Below are positions 39,780 through 49,406 of a stretch of 64,000 nucleotides of DNA, in pieces. Numbering within the stretch: the stretch's first letter is position 1; the number at the start of each line of letters is the position of its first letter. The notes under the pieces were generated by a model, which was given only the letters and a program-made list of their open reading frames with translations, had not been told where the DNA came from and ran no database searches. A program made the position numbers and the translations under genes. Source of the DNA: Terrilactibacillus sp. S3-3 (GTDB lineage Bacteria; Bacillota; Bacilli; Bacillales; Sporolactobacillaceae); contig CP129291.1 of NCBI GenBank assembly GCA_030437565.1, positions 3,224,001-3,288,000 on the forward strand, read 5' to 3'.

Positions 39780-40590
39780 TGGCACCCCGTTTTCGGGCCT
39801 CGGCGCTCCATTTTTGGGCCTGAAAGCTCCATTTTCGGGGCTGAAAGCTCCATTTCGGGACCCGAACGCTCCATTTTGGGACCCGAACGCCCCATTTCGG
39901 GACCCGAACGCTCCATTTTTGGGCCTGAAAGCTCCATTTTCGGGGGCTGAACGCTCCATTTTCGGGCCTGAAAGCTCCATTTCGGGACCCGACGCTCCAT
40001 TTCGCGGGACCCGAACGCCCCATTTCGGGACCCGAACGCCCCATTTCGGGACCCGAACGCCCCATTTTCGGGCCCGACGCTCCATTTTCGGGCCTGAAAG
40101 CTCCATTTTCGGGCACCAACGCTCCATTTCGGGACCCGAACGCTCCATTTCGGGACCCGAACGCTCCATTTCGGGACCTGAAAGCTCCATTTTCGAGCCT
40201 GAAAGCTCCATTTTCGGGCACCAACGCTCCATTTCGGGACCCGAACGCTCCATTTCGGGACCCGAACGCTCCATTTCGGGACCCGAACGCTCCATTTTGG
40301 CTTGCGAGCGCTCCATTTCGGATCCCGAACGCTCCATTTTCGGATCCCGACGCTCCATTTTCGGATCCCGACTCTCCATTTTCGGATCCCGACGCTCCAT
40401 TTTCGGATCCCGACGCTCCATTTTCGGATCCCGACGCTCCATTTTCGGATCCCGACGCTCCATTTCAGAACCTGAACGCCCCATTTTGGCTCGCGAGCGC
40501 TCCATTTCGGGACCCGAACGCTCCATTTTCGGATCCCGACGCTCCATTTCAGAACCTGAACGCCCCATTTTGGCTCGCGAACACCCCAAC
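39780..40590. repeat. 21-bp tandem array C (family 1), about 37 units
   Basis: The largest array, about 810 bp. The plus strand repeats GCTCCATTT with spacers of three main types: CGGGACCCGAAC, CGGATCCCGAC and CGGGCCTGAAA, all giving a 21-bp period. Many units contain the 13-bp dyad TTCGGGACCCGAA. Because 21 is a multiple of three and stops are absent, long low-complexity frames are open on both strands; I treat them as non-coding. It follows dehydrogenase copy 1 and precedes the SAM-riboswitch promoter. Confidence 0.9.
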
Positions 40591-40716
40591 CCCACATGAC
40601 GAATCGAATATACAAACACAGCGGCTGACAAGAGGGGACATTTTGCGGATCTCTAAAATCTTGTCAAATATAAGTTTCCAAGCAGCACTTGGCACATACA
40701 ATCCGGAAAAACACAT

Positions 40717-40745
40717 TTGACAAATCGACTTCTTCCCGTTATATT
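40717..40745 (+). promoter_or_regulatory. promoter of the SAM-riboswitch leader
   Basis: TTGACA at 40717-40722, exactly 17 bases, TATATT at 40740-40745. The aptamer begins 38 bases later. Confidence 0.85.
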
Positions 40746-40782
40746 ACATATTAAACACATGAATTTAATAAGAATAAAATTT

Positions 40783-40888
40783 CTTATCCAGAGAAGCGGA
40801 GGGATCTGGCCCGATGAAGCTTCGGCAACAGGCTTTTATCACAAGTGCACTGTGCCAATTCCAGCGGGCATTTCGTTCGAAAGATAAG
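40783..40888 (+). ncRNA. SAM-I (S-box) riboswitch
   Basis: P1 arms CTTATC and GATAAG enclose the conserved blocks GCGGAGGGATCTGGCCCGAT, CGGCAACAG, GTGCACTGTGCCAATTCC and AGCGGG, as in SAM-I aptamers. SAM binding is expected to favour the downstream terminator, so genes are on when methionine/SAM is low. Controls dehydrogenase copy 2. Confidence 0.93.
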
Positions 40889-40898
40889 GAAGACAGCA

Positions 40899-40942
40899 CA
40901 GCCGCTCTTCCATTATCATCGGAAGGGCTTATTTTTTTTTTT
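40899..40942 (+). terminator. riboswitch-controlled terminator
   Basis: AGCCGCTCTTCC pairs imperfectly with GGAAGGGCT, followed by a run of 11 Ts, directly after the SAM-I aptamer. Confidence 0.85.
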
Positions 40943-41013
40943 ATCTAAAACACTGAAGGCCCCTGCCCCAAAGGCCTGGCCTGCTGATTATCTAATAAAA
41001 GGAGCTGAACAGA

Positions 41014-42121
41014 ATGGGCTATTCATCACCGACCATTATCAAACCCGGACCCCAATCGTATATCAATGAAACGGATGCCTTGCAGTGGCTGCCTGCATTA
41101 TTAAAAGAACGCCGTCTCAAAAAGCTGCTTATTGTGCACGGCAGAAAAGCGCTGCAGGCGGCCGCTCCCTATCTGCCCGATCTCGCTGATTTTGACACTA
41201 CCTTTGAAACGTATCATGGCGAGTGCTCGGAAAACGAAATTGCACGTATTCACTTGCTTGCTGAAAGTCTGTCCGCCGATGCGATCATCGCGATCGGCGG
41301 CGGAAAAGTCATCGATATTGTGAAGGCGGCAGCGTGGAAAACCCATATACCGGAAATTCTGATTCCGACCGTTCCGTCAAACTGCGCTGCATTCGCTCCT
41401 TTGAGCATTATCTACGACGACTATGGCACATGGCAAAAGGGACAGGTTTTCACAAGAACATCCCATCTTGTCCTGATCGAACCTCGCATTCTATTAAACG
41501 CGCCGGTCAAATACTTAATTGCCGGCATCGGCGATACGATTGCGAAATGGTACGAGTGCCGGATCGGCCTGGAAGCGGTTAAAGACGACTCTATCGCATT
41601 GGCATTCAGCCATGAATCTGCGCGTCTCTGCCGCAACAGGTTGATCGAAAATGGCGAACAGGCCCTGCACGATGCCAAGCACGGTCTTTTGTCCACAGCC
41701 TTTTTAAATGTTGTTGATGCGATCTTTTTTTGCGGCCGGATTAGTCGGCGGGCTGGGAAGCCGGCATGCCAGAGCCGTCGGCGGCCATGCTTTTTACAAT
41801 TCGGCGACCATTATCCCGGAAACCCACTCCGTTCCCCACGGTACACAGGTCGCTTACGGCCTTCTGCTCCAGCTTGCTTTGGAAAATAAAACAGGCGACA
41901 TTAAAGCGCTGCTGCCTTTTTACAAGGCGATCGGCCTGCCGGTATCCGTTCATGATCTGAATCTCGACGATCTTGATTCATTGGAAAAGGTCGCGATAAA
42001 AATGGCCGAACCCGTTTCCCTGATTCATGGCTTGCCGCGCCAAGTCACTGCTTTGGACATCCTTGAAGCGGTCCGCACCGTCCGTGAGATGGCGCAAACC
42101 GTTCTCACTGCACAAGAATAG
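41014..42121 (+). CDS. iron-containing ADH-family dehydrogenase (YbdH/HcxA-like), copy 2, frameshifted
   Basis: Paralogue of the gene at 38.5 kb, nearly superimposable along its length: IAIGGGKVIDIVKAAAW, IPTVPSNCAAFAPLS, AGIGDTIAKWYECRIGLEAV; a break in the T-run near 41730 is followed by AGLVGGLGSRHARAVGGHAFYN and SVPHGTQVAYGLLLQLALENK with the metal His residues. About 368 residues. AAAAGGAG precedes the ATG. Its SAM riboswitch ties it to methionine metabolism, which supports reduction of 2-oxo-4-methylthiobutyrate or a similar 2-oxoacid. Confidence 0.87.
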
Positions 42122-42132
42122 GAGGTAACGAT

Positions 42133-42285
42133 ATGTCTGCTTTCGAATCATCGCGGCTTGTTCGCAGCTTCCGGACAATCGTATAAAATTGCATCCAGCT
42201 CCGAGCGCGGTATAGACGCGATCAACCTTGGCCGTGGCAATCCGAAACAGCCCGCGCCCGACCCGCCGGATTGGGTTTTTACCCG
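42133..42285 (+). pseudogene. aminotransferase, N-terminal fragment
   Basis: GGAGG and ATG 42133 start MSAFESSRLV, then after an indel the text continues SSERGIDAINLGRGNPKQPAPD, parallel to SPSRLV...TERGIDIINLEKGSPDQPTPD of the aminotransferase at 35.6 kb. Similarity stops near 42275, where the 3' end of the convergent MFS gene begins. The remaining 90 percent of the enzyme is missing. It would have been the second gene of the SAM-riboswitch operon. Confidence 0.75.
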
Positions 42286-43643
42286 TCAGTTCATAACAAA
42301 TATCCATCGGGAGCTAGCTTTTACGTGCCGCGGCGGGTGGTTTCTGACCTGCGGCGGTAACGGCGCGCAGACTGGCCGTGCAGCGCCAGGGCACTCATCG
42401 AGCAAAACAAAACCGGCACCAGTTAAACAAGCTTTTTCCTGCATGGCCGATTTTCTGCCGTGCACGGCATAATAAATTCCCATGCCGATCATGATCCAGA
42501 TTGTCATGGTGAGATATAAATGGCGAAAACTCATAAACCCAATTAGGATTCCCGTTATATAGGGCCCAACGCCATTGGATAAATCGAGAAACATAAAATA
42601 AGTCGAAGTGGCCAATGCTTTACGGTTGGATGAGGATTGCTGTATCGCAATCGCTTGAAAATTAGATACTATGGTGCCGTAGCCAATGCCGATCAGTGCA
42701 CCGGACACAAGAAAAGGCATGCCGTTATGTGCCTGGCTTAAAAACAAAAAATCCAATCGCCACACAAATAATGAGCGGATAGGTCACACGATTTTCACCA
42801 TACTTGTCAAACCATTTTCCGGTAAACGGCCGTGTAGCCACCAATGCGACGGCATAAGTGATGAAGAAAAAGCTGGAGACATCCACTAAATCAATTTCTT
42901 TGGCATAAAGAGACAGGAAGGATAACAAACTTGTATAACAAGGGTAATGGCAAAAGCAGCGCCGGAAATAGGGAGCGCTTTTGGTTCAATATAATCCTTC
43001 CAATTGAACCCTGTTGTCTTTTTAACTTTTTTTCCTCGGCATGTTCGGCTTCCGGCGCTTTTAAAAATAAGGCGGCCACGAAATCAATCAATGTGATGAT
43101 GCTTCCGATAAGAAAAGCTATTTGAAAACTTGCATGCGTACTAATGAATATCCCGATGAACGGACCAATGGCCATCGCCAGATTCATGCTTGTTGCATAA
43201 TAACCCGTCCCTTCTCCGCGGCGTTCATCAGGAATGAGCTCGGCCGCAATGGCACCCGCGGCAGTTGTCACAAATCCATGTGCCGCTCCATGAATAAAAC
43301 GAATCAGCATAAGAAAGACTAAGCTATCCGCCCCCAAATGGAGACACATAGCGATGACGAATACAACTAACGTTGCGATCAAGGTGCGTTTGCGCCCAAT
43401 CCGATCTAAATATTTACCGGCAAAAATCCGGGCCACTAAAGAGGCCAGGACAAAGACCCCCGTCACGAGTCCGGCGATACTTTGACTCGTATGAAATCGT
43501 GCCGACACATACATCGCTATGGTTACCATTAGCATGTAGAAAACGATATGGGTAAAAAAATTTACTGATGAAATAATAATAAAGTCCTTCGTCCAAAGTT
43601 TCGGTTGGTTCATTCTGCTTTTTTTTTCACTGCTTTCAATCAT
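42286..43643 (-). CDS. MFS transporter, frameshifted, 3' end altered
   Basis: Twelve-segment major facilitator. MFS motif A is visible as AGKYLDRIGRKRTLIA, with RFIHGAAHGFVTTAAGAIAAELIPDERRGEGTGYY later. Breaks fall near 42930 and 42750; then TRPFTGKWFDKYGENRV and GALIGIGYGTIVSNFQAIA follow. The last 45 residues (after YYAVHGRKSAMQEKA) read through DNA that abuts the aminotransferase fragment and look unlike a transporter tail, pointing to a rearrangement junction. Probably a drug exporter, given the MerR gene upstream on the same strand. Confidence 0.82.
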
Positions 43644-43668
43644 AATACTTCCATAATAAACCCTCCAG

Positions 43669-44490
43669 TTACTGTACAGTCAAAGGTTTTAATAAAATTT
43701 GAATTTCCTTTACCCACTCTTCTTGCTTATCAGACAGAAAAGAATCGACGATACTTCGAATATAAAAGGAGCTGCTTCCTTCCCTTCCAACGCGCTGCAA
43801 ATCGTTTAGTAAAACCTCGCAGGAGGAATGAATATGCTCATAATCGGTATTTACATAATAAAAGGCATACTCCCCGGCAGGTAATGTATGCAGCCATTCA
43901 ACCGGCATTTTTTTTGTTCATCTTCAATGGTGACAAAGGCCTTTCGAAAGAGTTTGATTTCTCTTCACTCGAAATAATATAGCCTACATTCCCGATAACA
44001 ATAGACGATGCAGATTTCGTTGCCTGCTTAATTTTGCGAAGCAATGGTTCTACATCGTTGACCCTTTGAATCGGTGTATTCACTTGAATCACTTTTCTGG
44101 CGGACATTCTCTTAATAACAGGTTGATCGTGCCTACGATAGACCGTCAAACTCGAGAGTTCATCAATTTTTTTACACAATTGATTTTGAATATGCTGCAA
44201 TGCTGAAATCTTCTTTTCTGTCTTATTTTTGTACTTTTCCAGCATGTTTATAAATTGCTCTAAAGTGTTATTTGCAATATTTTTTTGTATTTCCTTAAGC
44301 GGAATACCAATATTTTTTAAATAGAGGATTAAGTCCAGTTTTTTTATTTGTTCGAGCGTGTAATACCGATAGCCTGTAGCGGTATCGACTTCATAGGGTT
44401 TAAATAGTCCGATTTTTCATCATAATATCTTAATGTAATCGGTACACTATTCAACTTAGACATTTGTCCTATTGTCAGTTTATCATCCAT
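43669..44490 (-). CDS. MerR family regulator (BmrR-like), frameshifted
   Basis: N-terminal MerR helix-turn-helix MDDKLTIGQMSKLNSVPITLRYYDEKIG with the usual arginine and tyrosine wing residues, after an indel near 44410 YEVDTATGYRYYTLEQIKKLDLILYLKNIGIPL, then a long dimerisation coil and a GyrI-like effector-binding domain (PVEWLHTLPAGEYAFYYV). A second indel lies in the T-run at 43909-43916. About 273 residues. Encoded just before the MFS exporter, so I infer drug-sensing activation of that gene. Confidence 0.85.
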
Positions 44491-44581
44491 ATTGGACCTC
44501 ATTTCTGAATAATGACAGATTTTAGAACTATTTTAAATTGAAGTTGATTGGAAAATCAAATCATCTGGAAAAACAGAATAC

Positions 44582-44618
44582 CCCCCTGATCGGCTTTCAA
44601 TTTCAGGAGGGCTTTTTA
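44582..44618. terminator. terminator hairpin
   Basis: CCCCCTGA and CAGGAGGG pair around a loop and are followed on the plus strand by CTTTTT. On the minus strand it also lies at the end of the ycn operon. Confidence 0.6.
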
Positions 44619-44661
44619 CTGCTGGCCGCGAGCTCTGTGCCTTTGACTTAGTGGTTTGTTT

Positions 44662-45304
44662 TTATCTTTTCCTTTTGACAGCTAAAGCAATTACGGAGAG
44701 GACAACTGATGCGATCGAGAGAATAAGCGTCATATAGAGCAGCGTATTATTAGTCTTATGATCATCGCTGTCATGGCTCGTGCTGCCCATGTTTTTCATT
44801 TCCATGTTTTGACCGTGAGCGTTTTCCCCTTCACCGGCGGCGCTCTTGGTTATCAAAGTGGTTGCGTGTGGTGTTTCCGATTTTTCATTGCCGGTCCATT
44901 CGACAATGCTCTTATCTTGATAATATTGGTAGCGTTCCAGGCCAGCGTTGTCTCTTTGGCCGGATTTTTGGCGATGAAATTGAACGCTTGGAACTGCCCC
45001 GGCTGAATGCCGCCCTTAGTCGCTGTCCAAGTGACCGAGGTGACTTTTCCGTTCGCGTCTTTCTGGGTCGTGGTTTTCCAGCCGGCAACGGGTTCATAGG
45101 ATTCAAACTCTATCCCTTTAGGGGCCTTTAATACGATTTTCAAAGTTGGATTTATTTTTTTCATCCGGCACTTTCATGGTATACGTTTCATAGGTGCCCG
45201 TTCCCGACACCGCCGGGGTAACCTTCACATGGGCGCTTGCTCCCGCCGCAACGGCAAAAAAACACCAGAAAAGCGGCAAATAACGACGAAATGATTTTTT
45301 TCAT
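44662..45304 (-). CDS. ycnI: YcnI-like DUF1775 copper-binding protein, frameshifted
   Basis: Signal peptide (MKKIISSLFAAFLVFF...) ends before a mature N-terminus AHVKVTPAVSGTGTYETY, the histidine being the copper ligand of DUF1775. Then LKAPKGIEFESYEPVAGWKTT, VTWTATKGGIQPGQFQAFNFIAKNP and a C-terminal membrane anchor ending LALAVKRKR-like VIALAVKRKR. Breaks near 45255, 45150, 44925 and 44885. AGGAGGAG precedes ATG 45304. Third gene of ycnKJI. Confidence 0.88.
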
Positions 45305-45350
45305 TTTTGTTTCTCCTCCTGGCCTATATTTTCATGATGCTCAGCCGTCA

Positions 45351-47027
45351 CTATTGAACGACCTTGACATAAAATCGCTTATCGATGTCTTTAAAAGCGC
45401 TCGTTAACAGGTGAATGGTGATCGCCCAGCTGCGGGCTGCTGCTTATGTATAGACCTTTCCCCTGATAATCACCGTTTCCTGTTCGCTTTAAAATAACAT
45501 CGCTTTCGTTTGCAGCGCCGATCTGCTTTTTCGTCCGCATTTCCACTTGCTGAACTTTAGTAAAAGGACGTCCCTCCTGATCCCGCAATCTGACTGTAAA
45601 AACATTTTCACCAACAACCGCCGGGGAAACACGCAGTTGAACATCTATATTTCCCGCCCTCTCTTCACCGTAAAAAGGAACCGGTTTCGGAGGCGGAGGC
45701 GTCTGCACATTCGTCAATACCGCGGCGATCACTAATACAACCGCTCCGAGCGTCTGCTCGAGAAGCAGTGTGCCGGCGGAGATCGTCCGTTTTCCGCTGA
45801 CTCTGATTCGGCCGAAATGCCAGAGTCCAAGCAAACCCATCAAAACGAAACAGATGATCTTGGCCAGCAGCAGCCTACCATAACCGGTGGTCACCAGCTG
45901 GTCCACCGACGAAAGAAAGATCATACTCATCAGGACACCGCTCGCGATCACCCCGCCGACACCTGCTAAGGCGGGATAGGCAAACGCCCGTAAAACATCA
46001 GTCAAGAGTTTCCTTCTTTGCTTCTTTTCATGCCTGTTTAATGAGAGAGCAAACAGCAGGCCGATCATGAACAGTCCGCCCGTCCAGAGTGAAGCGGATA
46101 AAATGTGCATGGTGTCTATTGTCGTGACAGCTGCCGAATCAGCGGCATTTTCCGAAGCATGACCCATAGAAGCCTTTATCCAGGCAAGAACGATAAATAG
46201 CAAAAGCGACGGCAGCCACCAACGCAGCAAACGCTCGCAATGAAAACGATAGACTGCCCGCACCGACAAAGCTAGAAGGATGGCTAGCAGCACTTGCCAC
46301 GGCCACCATTTTCCTGCCGAAGAGTGGGCCAGCACGTCGGCCATTAATCGCGGCTGAAAAGCATTCGTCCACGAAACGCTTCGCAAAGTGGCCACCTGCA
46401 GCGGCAAATTAAGAAGTACCGACAGGATGATCGCCCATGACGCCAACATCTGGGCCCATTTTATCCCTTTTCTCTCTTGTGGCAGCAATGTCTCATTTAA
46501 TGAGAGCAAATAGGTTAACAGCAAGACTGTTCCAACAAAAACAGCCATCCCGCCATATAAAAGAAACCGATCACCGACCATTGCCAAGGACGGCCGGTAA
46601 AAGGACTGCGCGGACGGCGCACCGCCTTGGAGTGCCGCCGAATGTTCGCCGATTCCGAACATAAACGTGCCGCCCACCGGATGGCCGTCCGCCGATATCA
46701 CACGCCAGTTCACTGTATAAATCCCTTTTGACAAATGCTTTTGCAGACGAACCGATACGATGTGACCATTCTGCTTATTAATTTCCGCCCGGCCGATCTG
46801 CACTTTATGGCCTTTGCTGTCCAGAACAGCAATAAAAGGCGCTTCGTTCTGGATCGCTTCATCAAACTGCAGCCGTACCTCAGCAGGATTTTGATTGACC
46901 GCAGTCCCTGCAGAAGGGGTTGTTTTTTCCAAATAAGCGTGTGTGCTCCGGCGTTTTCGGGCGGCCAGCACACCCCAAAAAAAAAAACAGCAAAAGCAAA
47001 AATCATCAAGCTTTTCATTCTTCTCAT
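45351..47027 (-). CDS. ycnJ: YcnJ-like CopC-CopD copper import protein, frameshifted at both ends
   Basis: Signal peptide MRRMKSLMIFAFAVFFF, an indel in the T9 run near 46980, then the CopC domain starting AYLEKTTPSAGTAVNQNPAEVRLQFDEAI with VNWRVISADGHPVGGTFMFGIG (second copper site). The CopD domain has eight membrane segments with MHILSASLWTGGLFMIGLL. A C-terminal FixH-like or YtkA-like domain (FYGEERAGNIDVQLRVSP) follows, and after an indel near 45430 the end is KDIDKRFYVKVVQ. About 555 residues, as in B. subtilis YcnJ, a copper uptake protein. Confidence 0.92.
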
Positions 47028-47604
47028 GACAGGTCATGATGGCACGAACATGAAGCGGTCATCGAGTGCTTTACTTGCTCAAGCGCTTCCCAGAATGGAT
47101 AGAGCCTGCCATTGAATCCCTTCTGAAAACGTTTCGCGCTTCCTTTCTTTTCAAATAGCAAAATAGACGGACTGCAGCAGCGTATCGGCAGATCCGGCTC
47201 GAAAAGAAGATAAGCTGTGGTCACATTTACGGTTGTCCCAAGTAAAAAATCAGTTCCAATCATTTGCTCGACTTGATCGCTGATTTGCTGATAACGAAGC
47301 AACCCGCAATGCGCGCAGCATGCTGTGTCGATCTGTCCCGACTGTTGAAAAAGCCGGACACTCATCCTCTCATCACTGATGGCCTTATGGCAATAGGCAC
47401 AATGTTCACTGCTGTGATCGGGTTCCTCGCGCAGGCAATACCGCCCGGCGTCCTGTAAATGTCCTCGCTGTCCAGTAAAGGTTTAATATCGCGGTACACA
47501 GTCATCTCAGAGATTTGCAAACGCTCGCTTAATGCTTTGATACTCAATGATTGCTCTTCTTTCAGCCATTTCATTATTTGGCGTCTGCGTTCAATCGGCA
47601 GCAT
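47024..47604 (-). CDS. ycnK: YcnK-like DeoR-type copper regulator with NosL domain, frameshifted
   Basis: N-terminal DeoR helix-turn-helix: MLPIERRRQIMKWLKEEQSLSIKALSERLQISEMTVYRDI. After a break near 47420, a NosL-like copper-binding part with paired cysteines (EHCAYCHKAI, ACCAHCGLLRY) and TDFLLGTTVNVTTAYLLFEPD. Ends SMTASCSCHHD with more Cys/His. About 193 residues. In B. subtilis YcnK represses ycnJ when copper is ample. GGGGGTGG precedes the ATG; its end overlaps the ycnJ start. Confidence 0.92.
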
Positions 47605-47702
47605 GATTCCACCCCCTTTTTATGTTGAATTATAGCATAAATGTTTGAAAATGTTATATAAAAACACTTTTTAACATTTTTAATCATTATACGTTTTATC
47701 TA

Positions 47703-48340
47703 CAAGATGTCTGCTTTTTTATACAAGTCGCGTTGGGTCCGGGGGGTTGGCACGACTCTTTTTACAACTTTCGAACGTTTATTTACAACTTTTCGCGGTT
47801 TATATACAAGAATTCTGCTTTTTTATACAAGTCGAGCTGGGCACGGGGGTTTCGCACGACCCTTTATACAACTTTCGAACGTTTATTTACAACTTTTCGC
47901 GGTTTATATACGACTTTTCCTGTTTTATTTACAAGATCTCCGCTTTTTTATACAAGTCGCGTCGGGCACGGGGTTGGGCCCGTCCCTTTATACAACTTTT
48001 GAACGTTTATTTACAACTTTTCAAAATTTACATACAACTTTTCTCCGTTTGTTTACAAGATCTCTGCTTTTTTTATACAAGTCGGACTGGGCACGGGGTT
48101 TCGCACGACTCTTTGAACAACTTTCGAACGTTTATTTACAACTTTTCGCGGTTTATATACGACTTTTCCTGTTTTATTTACAAGATCTCCGCTTTTTTAT
48201 ACAAGTCGAGCCGGGCACGGGGTTGGGCCCGTCCCTTTATACAACTTTTGAACGTTTATTTACAACTTTTCAAAATTTACATACAACTTTTCGAGGTTTA
48301 TTAACGATTTCCCCTCGTTTATTTACGAGAGCTTCGTCCG
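47703..48340. repeat. 21-bp-based tandem array D (family 2)
   Basis: Five higher-order units of about 124 bp, each built of five 21-bp pieces plus one of about 19. Typical pieces are ACAACTTTCGAACGTTTATT, ACAACTTTTCGCGGTTTAT and ACAAGATCTCCGC plus T/A run; one G+C-rich piece (ACAAGTCG...GGGCACGGG) recurs per unit. Several pieces carry the dyad TTCGAA. It lies between the metQ 3' end and the ycnK upstream region. Open low-complexity frames are not considered genes. Confidence 0.88.
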
Positions 48341-48379
48341 TGTTTCGTTTTTAGTCGAGTACTATACCTTAAATTTCAC

Positions 48380-48428
48380 TTAAGAAGGACTGCTTCGTCC
48401 AATTTTTTCACGAAAAGCAGTCCTTTTA
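48380..48428. terminator. hairpin terminator after the metQ operon
   Basis: AAGGACTGCTT and AAGCAGTCCTT flank a 19-base loop; T-rich DNA follows on the plus strand and partly on the minus strand. Confidence 0.65.
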
Positions 48429-48491
48429 TCTTTTATATTCGTTTTTCAAAACATAGCTTGTGGCTCATTTTCCTTTTGGGACCGCAGCCGC

Positions 48492-49330
48492 TTATTTAAA
48501 GTAAGACGGTAATTTATATCCCTTAAATTCAGCATGTGATTTGATTGCCTTTTGAAAAGCTGCCGAATGGTAGGCCGCGATAATATCTTTGACATATTTG
48601 GAATTCTTTTTCGATTGATCGACAGCGACAACATTGATAAATGGCGACGTCATGTTTTCAAGCTTCAATGCATCCGTCAGCTTCTTCCCGCTCGAGACGG
48701 CGAAAGTTCCCTTGTATGGTCGCGTAATCGACGTCTTTCAATGCCCGCGGTCCCTGAGCTGAATCCATCGGCACGATTTTAACCTTTTTAGGATTGGATA
48801 CAATCGTATTCACCGTCGTATCGATCGGGTCGACCCCTTTTTTCAGCTTAACCCAGCCAATGTCCTGCAGGATGCCGAGTGCCCTTCCCATGTTGATCGG
48901 ATCGTTCGGAACAGCGACGGTCGTGCCGCTTTTCACTCCGCTTAAGCTGTGATGTTTATTTGAATACAATCCCATCGGCGGCGTCGGCACTTGGACAACG
49001 CCGACATTGTGGATTTTCTCCTTTTTATTAATGGACTGCAGAAAAAGGCTGTGCTGAAAAACATTTGCATCCAGTTGTCCGTTGGAAACCGCGACATTAG
49101 GCTGAATACCATCGGTGAAATTCTTGTAAATAATTTTATAGCCTTTCTTTTTCAACTGAGGGGCAATGCCAAGCTTAAACTCGTCGATATAAGGGCCGGG
49201 ATTGAACCCGATCCGGAGTACTTTTTTTGCTGCCGCCGCTTGCTGATCCCGAGTTTTTATTCCCGCAGGCGCCAAGCAATAACGCAAAACTAAGTAAAAC
49301 CGCTAAACTTACCCATACGCTCTTTTTCAT
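48492..49330 (-). CDS. MetQ-like substrate-binding lipoprotein 1, frameshifted
   Basis: NlpA family binding protein. Lipoprotein signal MKKSVWVSLAVLLSFALLLGAC; after an indel near 49225 LRIGFNPGPYIDEFKLGIAPQLKKKGY, NGQLDANVFQHSLFLQSINK, TPPMGLYSNKHHSLSGVKSGTTVAVPND, and after an indel near 48705 the end SGKKLTDALKLENM...GYKLPSYFK. About 279 residues. Last gene of the S-box operon starting at 55.2 kb. Family members bind methionine or related sulfur amino acids. Confidence 0.87.
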
Positions 49331-49406
49331 TCTGATCTCCTTTGGTATCCACTTATTAAACGACATCTCTTTCAAATTCATGGTTTAAAATTTACGGGAA
49401 GGCTTG

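Noticed and set aside
39560-40631. Long open frames (290-351 codons) on both strands of array C
   Set aside because: They are low-complexity heptad repeats open in several frames at once because the repeat period is 21 bp; no Shine-Dalgarno or domain supports them.
47707-48354. Open frames of 89-215 codons in array D (and similar in array E)
   Set aside because: Repeat translation only, in multiple overlapping frames, with no plausible start signals.
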